In this document: positions 7,523 to 14,440 of the stretch, one piece after another
Position numbering within the stretch: the first letter of the stretch is position 1
Layout: each line of letters begins with the position of its first letter
NCBI GenBank assembly: GCA_934511545.1
Contig: CAKSWM010000004.1
Location: 1 to 20,053, forward strand
Direction of reading: 5' to 3'
Length of the DNA stretch: 20,053 nucleotides
Source of the DNA: an uncultured Oscillospiraceae bacterium
Lineage (GTDB): Bacteria > Bacillota > Clostridia > Oscillospirales > Oscillospiraceae
Notes under the pieces: generated by a model
The model's database searches: none
Told to the model about the DNA's origin: nothing
What the model saw: only the letters and a program-made list of their open reading frames with translations
Translations under genes and position numbers: made by a program

Positions 7523-8143
7523 ATGGCCTTGATCCCAAAAAACACATGCCGCAGATGCCATCACGAGTATTCGGGGCTTAAGAGCAGATGTCCCTACTGC
7601 GGAACGAGAAAAACCTCTTCCAGCACCCGCACGGCAAGGCCGACCGCCTCTGCCCAGCCGGGTTCCTCCGCGCGCGCACGGGCCAATGCAAACGCCAGAT
7701 GGCAGATGATCTTCGGAGGAGTTCTCATAGTCGCCATCGTCCTCGCCGTTATCACACTGACGGCTGTCAGTCTCGGAAACCGGGAGAAAAAACAGGCCGA
7801 GGCCGTTTCTCCAAGCAGCGCACCCATCGAAACGCCGGAGCCCATCGACACTCCCGCCCCCACGACCGCGCCGCCGACGGAAACTCCCAACGTCACCAGC
7901 ATAACGATAACCTTCCTCGGCTCGGAAACGAGCGAGTTTGCAATGAACCCCGGCGACCAGCTCCAGCTCAAGGCAAACCCCTATCCCCTCGACGTCAATG
8001 CGACGGTCGAGTGGAAAAGCTCCAACGAGGGCATCATGACAGTCGACGACACCGGCCTTGTCACCGGCGTGTCCAGCGGCTGGGCGGATGTCACCGCGAC
8101 CTGCGGCGCAGTTACCGCGACCTGCAAGGTCTGGGTCCGCTGA
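7523..8143 (+). CDS. Zinc-ribbon, single-TM protein with extracytoplasmic Big_2-like domain
   Basis: A 206-residue membrane protein. Residues 9-26 form a zinc ribbon (Cys9-x2-Cys12, Cys23-x2-Cys26). A basic Ser/Ala-rich linker follows, then one membrane helix at about 61-84, a Pro/Thr-rich external stalk (95-122) and a bacterial Ig-like domain of Big_2 type (about 125-205). The Big_2 domain has the usual W-x-S-S-N-E-x-I-x-T-V-D-x-x-G-x-V-T-G pattern. AAAGGAA before the ATG supports the start. The layout (zinc ribbon inside, helix, Pro/Thr stalk, beta domain outside) parallels the PASTA protein on the other side of the SDR gene. It probably helps anchor or sense something at the cell surface; its ligand is unknown. 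A promoter precedes it and a terminator follows, so it is monocistronic. Confidence 0.82.
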   Translation: MALIPKNTCRRCHHEYSGLKSRCPYCGTRKTSSSTRTARPTASAQPGSSARARANANARWQMIFGGVLIVAIVLAVITLTAVSLGNREKKQAEAVSPSSAPIETPEPIDTPAPTTAPPTETPNVTSITITFLGSETSEFAMNPGDQLQLKANPYPLDVNATVEWKSSNEGIMTVDDTGLVTGVSSGWADVTATCGAVTATCKVWVR

Positions 8144-8152
8144 CAAAGTCAG

Positions 8153-8184
8153 AAAAAGTACCGGCAGATGCCGGTACTTTTTTG
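8153..8184 (+). terminator. Rho-independent terminator after the Big_2-protein gene
   Basis: Arms 8153-8165 and 8170-8182 (AAAAAGTACCGGC and its exact complement) enclose a four-base loop and run into a T-tract. The hairpin starts nine bases after the stop codon. Confidence 0.92.
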
Positions 8185-8203
8185 ACCTTTTTGAAAAAAA
8201 TGC

Positions 8204-8232
8204 TTGACAATATATATTTCATGCGCTATAAT
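8204..8232 (+). promoter_or_regulatory. Consensus sigma-A promoter of the tRNA-Val gene
   Basis: TTGACA at 8204-8209 and TATAAT at 8227-8232, both perfect, are separated by exactly 17 bases. Transcription would start near 8239, giving a 5' leader of about 30 bases ahead of the tRNA. A full consensus is what one expects for a stable-RNA gene. Confidence 0.93.
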
Positions 8233-8269
8233 TCCTTTTGCTGAGTTCCCCTGAACCGAATATTGATAT

Positions 8270-8345
8270 GGACGATTGGCGCAGCTGGTAGCGCATCCGC
8301 TTGACGTGCGGGAGGTCACAAGTTCGAGTCTTGTATCGTCCACCA
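8270..8345 (+). tRNA. tRNA-Val(GAC)
   Basis: A 76-base cloverleaf with encoded CCA. The acceptor stem is GGACGAT paired with ATCGTCC, followed by discriminator A and CCA at 8343-8345. The anticodon loop TTGACGT is closed by CCGC/GCGG and gives anticodon GAC, which reads GUC valine codons. The T-arm carries the GTTCGAGTC-type loop. It lies between its own consensus promoter and a terminator, so it is a single-gene unit. Confidence 0.96.
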
Positions 8346-8354
8346 AAGCGAGAT

Positions 8355-8401
8355 GATCCGAACCTTAGACCGATTGGTCAGAGGTTCGGATCTCTTTTTT
8401 T
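8355..8401 (+). terminator. Rho-independent terminator after tRNA-Val
   Basis: GATCCGAACC at 8355-8364 pairs with GGTTCGGATC at 8383-8392; an inner GACC/GGTC pairing extends the stem after a short mismatched section. The stem is followed by TC and a run of seven Ts. It begins 10 bases after the tRNA CCA end. Confidence 0.93.
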
Positions 8402-8484
8402 ACCGAAGAAATTGAAGCCCGGCAGCGAAAAAGCCTGTGCCGGATGGCTCTGCGCTTTTTATATCGGACCGGGCGCCTTCCGGC

Positions 8485-8513
8485 TTGCCCGCATTTTCTA
8501 TCTATGATATACT
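8485..8513 (+). promoter_or_regulatory. Probable promoter of the SLH/S41 gene
   Basis: TTGCCC at 8485-8490 and TATACT at 8508-8513 are separated by 17 bases, with the predicted start near 8520, about 25 bases before the ATG. The 100 bases between the tRNA terminator and this promoter are GC-rich and show only weak short inverted repeats and no credible gene. Confidence 0.6.
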
Positions 8514-8544
8514 GCGATCAGCGATTTGAAGGGAGACCTGAGTA

Positions 8545-11421
8545 ATGAAGCGAATACTGACCATTGTTCTTGCGGCGCTGCTGTGCCTGTCCGTCGTTCC
8601 GGCTGCTTATGCCGAAAACGCCGGCGTGACTGAGCCCAGGCAGGCGGCGGAGGCACTGTATGACCTGGGTCTGTTCAGGGGAGTCGGGTATGAGGCGGAC
8701 GGAGAGCCGAACTTTGCGCTGGGCACTGCCCCCAACCGGGCGGAGGCGGTCACCATGCTGGTGCGGCTGCTTGGCAGAGAGAGCGAGGCTCTGGCTGGTA
8801 ACTGGACCACGCCCTTTACCGACGTACCCAAGTGGGCGGTTCCCTACGTTGGCTACGCCTATGAGAACGGACTGACAAAGGGCGTCAGCGAAACCGCGTT
8901 CGGCTCCGCCGCCGCGGTGACGGATTCACAATACCTCACCTTTGTGCTGCGGGCACTTGGATACTCCAGCGAGACCGATTTCAAATGGGACGCCGCCTGG
9001 GAGCTCTCGGACAAGCTGGGCTTTACCGCCGGCGAATATCCGAAGGACTCCGCCTTCCTCCGGGGAGACCTGGCGGTCATCTCCTATAACGCACTGTCCG
9101 CCGCCTATAAGGGCAGCAGCCGGACGCTGCTGGAGTCTCTTGCCGAAGCGGGCGCCGTCGACCTTAACGACGAAAATAAGCTTCAGTTCTATCGGGTGCT
9201 GACAGATGTCTCCGCCCGGCACAGGACTACAGTCACCACACCGGTGGATGATTCCGCACTGAGCCGCTACACGGTCAGCGACTCCACCGCAAACCTGCTG
9301 ACGGACAGCGAGATCAGTGCTCTTCTGGCAAACTCCACCCATCAGAGCACGGTGTCCCGCGCCGAGGCGGAGAGCGATGTGGACCTCCTCTTCCGCGCCC
9401 TGCGCAGCGCATACTGCGCCTACTACTATTTCGGCGCGGACAAGTTCGAGACGGCGCAGCGGAACGTTACCCAGTGGCTGAATCAGTTCACCATGGTGAA
9501 GGTGACTGATCTGGAGGACAAGATCGCCGATGAGATGAGCTTTGCCCGCGACGCCCACGCCGTTTTCTGTACCAGAGCTTCGGAAGCGGACGTCCGGTAT
9601 GAGTATTTCTATGTGGACGGTCTGCGCCTCTATGCGGAGGACGGCAGCTACTACAAGGTAGAGGGCGGCGAGCGCTGGTATCTCCGGGAATGCTCCGACA
9701 GCCGGGTGAGCATCCGGCTGACCCTGATGGAGGACGGAGAGCTGGTCTACGCCCCGGTCCTGTTCGTGCCGCTGACGGAGGTAAAGAACTGTACCCTGAC
9801 CTATCAGAACGCATCCGGCAAAACGAAAACGGAAACGGCTGCGTGGACGCAGAGCCGCGCCTACTCCGGGACCCTGCTGCGTCCGGATGTGAAAAGCTTC
9901 CGTGAAAACGGCATCCAGTATATCTCGGTGCGCAGCTTCATGGGGGACTATGACGCAGATCTTCAGGACTTTGTGGCCAGCGGAAAGGATGCCCGTGACG
10001 CCAAGGCCATCGTCTTCGACCTGCGGGCAAATCATGGCGGCAACGACCAGTACGCCGGCAACTGGGTCCGGAATTTCACCGGAACAGCGCCGAAATACAG
10101 CGTGGCGGTGGGCAACCGTTACAGCAAGCTCCGCGCGGCGGCGATGGGCGAGGGCTCCGGGCTGGCAGGCAGCTTCCAGCAGTTCAAGCAGACCGGCGTA
10201 TTCCAGAATAACGACATTCCCATCATCGTGCTGGTGGACGACGGCTGTGCCTCCTCCGGCGAGAGTATGCTGAACTTCCTCAAGACGCTGGACAACACCA
10301 TCGTCATCGGCACCAACTCCGGCGGCTACCAGCTCTGCGGAAACGATATCTCGATGACCCTGCCCAACACGGGCATGTACCTCTACTTCGGCGTGAGCCT
10401 CACCTTCCCCTATGTGATGGAGAACGTGGACTATAAGGGCTACGAGCCGGACGTCTGGTGCAGCGCCGACACCAGTCTGGATGCGGTGCTGAATATGATG
10501 GTGCGCTATCAGCTCACCGACCGGGCGACGGCGGATACCATCGCCGCGAAGGCCGCCGTGAAGGACGTGGCCATGGAGTTTGGCGGCGTAAAGGTCAGCC
10601 CCGGTCAGACCTTCAGCAGCGGCGCGGGGGAGCATATGCTCTATCCCACGCTGGACGGAAAGCGCGTCACGGACTATACCTACACGGTGGGCGGCAGCGC
10701 TATATTGTCCCACAGCCGCACGGCGGACGGCGGGATCAAGGTCAAGGTAATCGGCAGCGGCACGGAGACCATCACCGTCACGATCGGCGGCGCGGACTAC
10801 CGCTTTTACTGGCATTCCGACGCCAAGGTCAACGTGGGCGACGCCCCGGACGGCGACCTGACACTTATCTTCAAGGGCAACGTCGTGAAGCCGGGAGAGC
10901 AGTTCGGCGCGTGGAAATGGGTGTATTTTCTCGATGTGATGGTGAACGGGCAGCGGGTGACAGACTTCACCTACACGGTGGACCGGGACGGCATTCTCTA
11001 CCACCGGAAGACCGCAGACGGCAAAATAGCCGTGAGCGTGATCGGCAACGGAATAACGCCCCTCACCGTTCACTACAATGGGAAGGACTATTCCTTCATC
11101 TGGGTAACGGAGGGCTTCGACGGCGACGTCTGCGTACCGGATGACCCGGAAAACGTCACCCTCCGCTGGGGAGAGCATGACATTTATCCGGGCGAGGCCT
11201 TTGGCACCTGGGAGGGCAGCTACAAGCTCTGGCCCATGCTGGACGGAAAGACGATCACGGACTACACCGTACGAAACGAAAACCCGGAGGTCGCAACGGT
11301 ACAGAAGGCGGCGGACGGGTCTGTAGAACTCACAGTGGTGGCCGACGGCTCGGCGCGGCTCACCTTCACGGTGAACGGCAAGGACTATACCTTTTACTGG
11401 TATGCAGCGAGCCCGGACTGA
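8545..11421 (+). CDS. Secreted SLH-domain protein with S41 peptidase-like domain and three C-terminal repeats
   Basis: A 958-residue exported protein. Residues 1-23 are a signal peptide ending AYA. Three SLH-like segments follow (about 28-78, 90-142, 145-195), including the FTDVPKWAVPYVGYAYENG motif; SLH domains hold proteins to secondary wall polymers. Residues about 280-645 resemble a tail-specific protease (S41) domain: IVFDLRANHGGN at 489-500 and VDDGCASSGES at 564-574, where Ser570 is the likely nucleophile by position in the S-x-x-E motif. I cannot place the lysine with certainty, so activity is not proved. Residues about 675-756, 772-854 and 870-953 are three related beta-rich repeats, each ending Y-x-F-x-W. 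GGGAG nine bases before the ATG supports the start. Isoleucine ATA and mixed leucine codons, frequent in neighbouring genes, look scarcer here. Single-gene unit with own promoter and terminator. Confidence 0.85.
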   Translation: MKRILTIVLAALLCLSVVPAAYAENAGVTEPRQAAEALYDLGLFRGVGYEADGEPNFALGTAPNRAEAVTMLVRLLGRESEALAGNWTTPFTDVPKWAVPYVGYAYENGLTKGVSETAFGSAAAVTDSQYLTFVLRALGYSSETDFKWDAAWELSDKLGFTAGEYPKDSAFLRGDLAVISYNALSAAYKGSSRTLLESLAEAGAVDLNDENKLQFYRVLTDVSARHRTTVTTPVDDSALSRYTVSDSTANLLTDSEISALLANSTHQSTVSRAEAESDVDLLFRALRSAYCAYYYFGADKFETAQRNVTQWLNQFTMVKVTDLEDKIADEMSFARDAHAVFCTRASEADVRYEYFYVDGLRLYAEDGSYYKVEGGERWYLRECSDSRVSIRLTLMEDGELVYAPVLFVPLTEVKNCTLTYQNASGKTKTETAAWTQSRAYSGTLLRPDVKSFRENGIQYISVRSFMGDYDADLQDFVASGKDARDAKAIVFDLRANHGGNDQYAGNWVRNFTGTAPKYSVAVGNRYSKLRAAAMGEGSGLAGSFQQFKQTGVFQNNDIPIIVLVDDGCASSGESMLNFLKTLDNTIVIGTNSGGYQLCGNDISMTLPNTGMYLYFGVSLTFPYVMENVDYKGYEPDVWCSADTSLDAVLNMMVRYQLTDRATADTIAAKAAVKDVAMEFGGVKVSPGQTFSSGAGEHMLYPTLDGKRVTDYTYTVGGSAILSHSRTADGGIKVKVIGSGTETITVTIGGADYRFYWHSDAKVNVGDAPDGDLTLIFKGNVVKPGEQFGAWKWVYFLDVMVNGQRVTDFTYTVDRDGILYHRKTADGKIAVSVIGNGITPLTVHYNGKDYSFIWVTEGFDGDVCVPDDPENVTLRWGEHDIYPGEAFGTWEGSYKLWPMLDGKTITDYTVRNENPEVATVQKAADGSVELTVVADGSARLTFTVNGKDYTFYWYAASPD

Positions 11422-11451
11422 ACCTAGCACCATTTAAAAATAGTACACTAA

Positions 11452-11478
11452 AAAAGGCACGCCCCAAGCGTGCCTTTT
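11452..11478 (+). terminator. Rho-independent terminator after the SLH/S41 gene
   Basis: AAAAGGCACGC at 11452-11462 and GCGTGCCTTTT at 11468-11478 are exact complements around a five-base loop, ending in a T-run. The position, 30 bases after the stop codon, separates this gene from the MarR operon. Confidence 0.92.
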
Positions 11479-11522
11479 CTGCGTTTTTTACCTCAAGCTC
11501 CCGCTTTCTGAACAGCAGCATA

Positions 11523-11551
11523 TTGACAGCCGCAAAAAGATGTAGTATCAT
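11523..11551 (+). promoter_or_regulatory. Sigma-A-type promoter of the marR-MFS operon
   Basis: TTGACA at 11523-11528 (perfect) and TATCAT at 11546-11551 are separated by 17 bases. Transcription would begin near 11558. The -10 element and spacer are overlapped by the first arm of an inverted repeat that is likely the repressor site. Confidence 0.8.
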
Positions 11552-11578
11552 CCATTTTAGTTGATGCTACATCTTTTT
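11534..11578. promoter_or_regulatory. Operator-like inverted repeat over the marR promoter
   Basis: AAAAAGATGTAGTATCA (11534-11550) and TGATGCTACATCTTTTT (11562-11578) are complementary with one mismatch in 17, around an 11-base gap. Each arm also holds a smaller near-palindrome, GATGTAGTATC at 11539-11549 and GATGCTACATC at 11563-11573, with centres 24 bases apart. The first arm covers the spacer and -10 and the second lies just after the predicted start point. Such placement is typical of autoregulation by a MarR-type repressor. Binding by the adjacent MarR protein is an inference. Confidence 0.6.
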
Positions 11579-11590
11579 TGGGAGGCACAT

Positions 11591-12067
11591 ATGGACATCA
11601 CAAAAAGAAAGATCACAAAAATATCGCACGAGGTGAGCAAATTCACCGTCCGCACGCTCCGGCAGGACGGTATAGGTACATCGGAATTTGACGTTATCCA
11701 CGCCATACGCAAAAACCCCGGCATCACGCAGGCGGATGTATGCCGCATCACCGGCATGGACAAGGGCGCGGTGGCAAGGCAGACCGCCAACCTCGAGGCA
11801 AAGGGCTATATCACCCGCGCGGAGAATCCCGGCGACGGGCGCAGCAGGCTTCTGTTTGCAACGCAGAAGGCCGAAGAACTCAAAAACTCCAAGGCGCACG
11901 TTGAAGCCGCCTTTTACGAATGGCTGATACAGCCGCTGGACGAGGACGAAAGGAAGGAGTTTTCAAGGCTTCTCGACATCGTCTATCAGCGCTGCAAGGC
12001 GGAGAGCCGGGCGGGTTTTCCGGAGATGGAAAAAATAATCAGAGGTGGAGAACGTGATGGAGAATAA
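11591..12067 (+). CDS. MarR-family transcriptional regulator
   Basis: A 158-residue winged-helix repressor of the MarR family, acting as a dimer on DNA, usually released by small aromatic or toxic ligands. The winged helix spans about residues 30-92: SEFDVIHAIRKNPGITQADV is the first part, MDKGAVARQTANLEAKGYI at 56-74 the recognition region, and GDGRSRLLFAT at 81-91 the wing. Helices at both ends would form the dimer interface. GGGAGG just before the ATG at 11591 fixes the start; the frame extends upstream to 11561, but that part lies in the operator and has no ribosome site. It overlaps the transporter gene by 11 bases, so it most likely controls that transporter and itself. Confidence 0.92.
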   Translation: MDITKRKITKISHEVSKFTVRTLRQDGIGTSEFDVIHAIRKNPGITQADVCRITGMDKGAVARQTANLEAKGYITRAENPGDGRSRLLFATQKAEELKNSKAHVEAAFYEWLIQPLDEDERKEFSRLLDIVYQRCKAESRAGFPEMEKIIRGGERDGE

Positions 12068-13313
12068 CAAAAAGAAAAAGCTTTCCCAGGCCATGCTGTT
12101 CATTCTTCTGTTCGGCATAGTCAGCCTGTTCTCGGACATGACGCACGAAGGTGCAAGCAGCATACGCGGCGCATATCTGGCGCTGCTGGGGGCCTCCGCC
12201 GGGACGATAGGCTTCATCTCCGGACTGGGCGAGCTGATCGGATATTCCATGCGCTATGTATTCGGCAAGCTGACCGACAGGACAAAGCGCTACTGGCCGA
12301 TGACCATCGCCGGCTACATACTGGATGTTCTGGCCGTACCCGCGCTCGCCCTCGTCGGAGAGCACGGCTGGATAATGGCCTGCGCGCTGCTCGTCATCCA
12401 GCGCATGGGCAAGGCCATCAAAAAGCCCGCGAAGGACACCATCATGTCCTTTGCCGCTTCGCAGGAAGGCGTCGGCAAAAGCTTCGGCATACAGGAGGTC
12501 CTCGACCAGATCGGCGCGTTCCTCGGCCCGGTCCTGCTGTACCTTGTGATGCTGTTCAAAACCGACGGCACGACCTTCCGGATATATTCGCTCTGTTTTG
12601 CCGTTCTGGCGATCCCCGGCGCGGTCACGATCATAATGCTGTTTGTGACAAAGCGCAAATTCCCGAATCCGGAACAGTTCGAGCCAGAGCCGAAGGAATA
12701 CATCCCCTTCAGGATGAAGAAGGAATTCGTTCTCTACATCGCCGGGATATGCCTTTTCGCCTTTGGCTTTATTGATTATTCCATTATAATCATGCACATC
12801 TCGCGCACATATACCTCGCTTGCCGCCGGCCTTGCGGAGACCTCCTCCCTTGTCAGCACCGGAACGCTGCCGCTGCTCTACGCCGGGGCGATGCTCGTGG
12901 ACGCCGTCTCCGCGCTGGTTTTCGGACTGATATACGACAAAAAGGGCGTTCACGCCCTTGTCTGGTCAACGATCATCTCGGCGCCCTTTGCCGTTTTCGT
13001 GTTTCTTTTCGACTCTGTGCCGATGATGCTTCTCGGCGTCGCCCTCTGGGGCGTCGGCATGGGCGCGCAGGAATCCATTCTGAAAGCGGCGGTCACCGGC
13101 ATGGTCCCAAAATCCAGCCGCGCGACCGGATACGGCATCTTTGAATGCGCCTTCGGCGTGTTCTGGTTTCTCGGCAGCTGGCTCCTCGGCGTGCTGTATG
13201 AACACAGCATCCCGGCAATGGCAGCGGTCTCCGTCGCGGCACAGCTTCTGTCCATACCGTTTTACATTCTGTCGGTCAAGACCGCGAAAAAGCAGAAAAG
13301 CATAAATTCCTGA
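12057..13313 (+). CDS. Major facilitator superfamily transporter
   Basis: A 418-residue inner-membrane carrier with about twelve hydrophobic helices in two halves. The loop after helix 2 carries GKLTDRTKRYWPM, which matches the MFS cytoplasmic G-x-L-x-D-R-x-x-R motif. The Asp/His-containing first helix (LFSDMTHEGASSIRG) recalls uncharacterised MFS efflux proteins that also begin with such an SDMTHE motif. AGAGGTGGAG precedes the ATG at 12057; a GTG at 12045 lies within that ribosome site and is rejected. Coupling by an 11-base overlap with the MarR gene suggests export of the compound that the regulator senses, probably a toxic or aromatic small molecule, but the substrate cannot be deduced. 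Confidence 0.9.
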   Translation: MENNKKKKLSQAMLFILLFGIVSLFSDMTHEGASSIRGAYLALLGASAGTIGFISGLGELIGYSMRYVFGKLTDRTKRYWPMTIAGYILDVLAVPALALVGEHGWIMACALLVIQRMGKAIKKPAKDTIMSFAASQEGVGKSFGIQEVLDQIGAFLGPVLLYLVMLFKTDGTTFRIYSLCFAVLAIPGAVTIIMLFVTKRKFPNPEQFEPEPKEYIPFRMKKEFVLYIAGICLFAFGFIDYSIIIMHISRTYTSLAAGLAETSSLVSTGTLPLLYAGAMLVDAVSALVFGLIYDKKGVHALVWSTIISAPFAVFVFLFDSVPMMLLGVALWGVGMGAQESILKAAVTGMVPKSSRATGYGIFECAFGVFWFLGSWLLGVLYEHSIPAMAAVSVAAQLLSIPFYILSVKTAKKQKSINS

Positions 13314-13320
13314 CAGGATA

Positions 13321-13365
13321 AATAACGCATCCCCGGAAGAAAATATCTTCCGGGGATGCGTTATT
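13321..13365. terminator. Bidirectional hairpin between convergent MFS and LysR genes
   Basis: Two 20-base arms, 13321-13340 and 13346-13365, are perfectly complementary around a five-base AAATA loop. The right arm abuts the LysR stop codon and the left begins seven bases after the MFS stop. Neither side has a long T-run, so it may stall both polymerases or protect mRNA ends by its unusual stability rather than act as a textbook terminator. Confidence 0.8.
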
Positions 13366-14256
13366 CTACTGAAAACTCCGCTTTGCGATCTCTATAAACT
13401 TCGGAAGCTCCGGGTTTTTGTTATCCGGCTTCCAGAATATCATCAGGCGGGCCGACTCGTCCAGCTCGTCCTCGATCTCCAGCACCTTGCATCCTGCCGG
13501 GTATGACTTCGCCATCATCGCCGGTACGATGGCAATTCCGGTGCCGACGAGCACCTGAAGTATCATATCCTGCCACGAGACGGCGGTGTGGGGCGAGCTT
13601 ACGAACTGGTCAAGGACCTTTCCGTGATTCTTGAACGCGCGGATAAACTTTTCCGGCAGCTTCGTATCCATGATCACGAACTGCTCATCCGTCAGTTCAC
13701 TGAGTCTGACGCTTTTCCTCGAGGCCAGCGGGTGGTCGATGTTCACTATCAGGCAGTAGTGCAGCGTATCCACGACCAGCGTTTCGAAGCAATTCGGATA
13801 TTCGTCTATCTTCGTTGACGACTCTATCCCCACGTCGGCATTGTCGCGCAGAACATATTCCGGGACCTCGCCGGGCGCAACGTTGCGGATGTTGAGCGCC
13901 ACATCCGGATTTTCCGTTTTGAACCGCTGATATATATCGTACAGCGGCTGATAGATTATGTCCAGGGTCGCAACGGAGATCGAGCGCCCCTCCATCACGC
14001 TGGCCATTCTGACCCTGTTTCTGACCTCGGCTATGTTCTTCAGGAGCGCGGGCACGGACTTCACCAGTTCCTGTCCCGCCGGGGTCAGCTCCACGGAGCG
14101 GTTGTTCCTCACGAGAAGCTGAACGCCGTAATAGTCCTCAAGTCTGGACATCTGCCTCCCAAGCGAGGAATTATCCATGAACAAAGCCTCCGCGGCGCGG
14201 GATATATTCAGGTATTTTGCAACGACAACAAAATGTTCCAACAATTCAGGAGTCAT
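13366..14256 (-). CDS. LysR-family transcriptional regulator
   Basis: A 296-residue LysR-type regulator. Residues 1-60 form the helix-turn-helix: MTPELLEHFVVVAKYLNISRAAEAL, then SSLGRQMSRLEDYYGVQLLVR and LTPAGQELV, which match the family well. The remaining 200 residues form the usual two-lobed periplasmic-binding-like effector domain. AGGTGAG before the ATG (minus strand) supports the start. LysR proteins commonly regulate a divergent neighbour; here that is the response-regulator gene 184 bases away, but Bce modules are not usually under LysR control, so its target and inducer are unknown. It converges with the MFS gene at a shared hairpin. Confidence 0.93.
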   Translation of the reverse strand: MTPELLEHFVVVAKYLNISRAAEALFMDNSSLGRQMSRLEDYYGVQLLVRNNRSVELTPAGQELVKSVPALLKNIAEVRNRVRMASVMEGRSISVATLDIIYQPLYDIYQRFKTENPDVALNIRNVAPGEVPEYVLRDNADVGIESSTKIDEYPNCFETLVVDTLHYCLIVNIDHPLASRKSVRLSELTDEQFVIMDTKLPEKFIRAFKNHGKVLDQFVSSPHTAVSWQDMILQVLVGTGIAIVPAMMAKSYPAGCKVLEIEDELDESARLMIFWKPDNKNPELPKFIEIAKRSFQ

Positions 14257-14296
14257 ATCTCACCTCGAACTTTCAGCCTGTTATTTTCCCTCTGTT

Positions 14297-14332
14297 ATTA
14301 TTATATTTTACACTAATAATATCCGATTTCAA
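14297..14332 (-). promoter_or_regulatory. LysR promoter with overlapping inverted repeat
   Basis: On the minus strand TTGAAA (complement of 14327-14332) and TAAAAT (complement of 14305-14310) are 16 bases apart and lie about 50 bases upstream of the LysR start codon. An inverted repeat ATTATTA-N10-TAATAAT at 14297-14320 overlaps this -10 region, as expected for an autoregulating LysR protein. The AT-rich setting makes chance symmetry easy, so the operator part is tentative. Confidence 0.45.
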
Positions 14333-14393
14333 GGCTTCCCGGCGAATAAAGTCCGATTATTTCCGCGCGGCGGCGGGGCGCGGATTTTTATGC

Positions 14394-14422
14394 TTTATTC
14401 GGGCCGCGTTTTGCTGTATACT
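14394..14422 (+). promoter_or_regulatory. Weak promoter candidate for bceR-bceS
   Basis: TATACT at 14417-14422 is a good -10 element, 17 bases after TTTATT at 14394-14399, a poor -35. Predicted transcription starts near 14429, very close to the ATG at 14441, which would leave a leader of about 12 bases. Low basal expression is plausible for a sensing system. Confidence 0.35.
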
Positions 14423-14440
14423 CTTTTCGGGTGATAGAAA

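Noticed and set aside
8270..8544. tRNA-Val as integration site of a genomic island
   Set aside because: No integrase, no second copy of the tRNA 3' end and no mobile genes are visible in the window.
8926..11433. Minus-strand open frame of 835 codons opposite the SLH/S41 gene
   Set aside because: Frame opening is a by-product of GC-rich codon use on the plus strand; the plus-strand product has a signal peptide, SLH and S41 motifs, whereas the antisense translation is His/Val-rich with none.
11534..11578. Inverted repeat before marR as a transcription terminator or attenuator
   Set aside because: The predicted transcription start lies between the two arms, so the first arm would not be in the RNA; a DNA operator fits better.
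12045..12056. GTG start twelve bases upstream for the MFS gene
   Set aside because: The GTG lies inside the ribosome binding site of the ATG at 12057, as also occurs at 4056 for the 100-residue protein.
14257..14440. A BceR-like box in front of bceR
   Set aside because: The only similar string is TTTTACACTAATAAT, which lacks the TGTAA half, so autoregulation through this motif is not supported.
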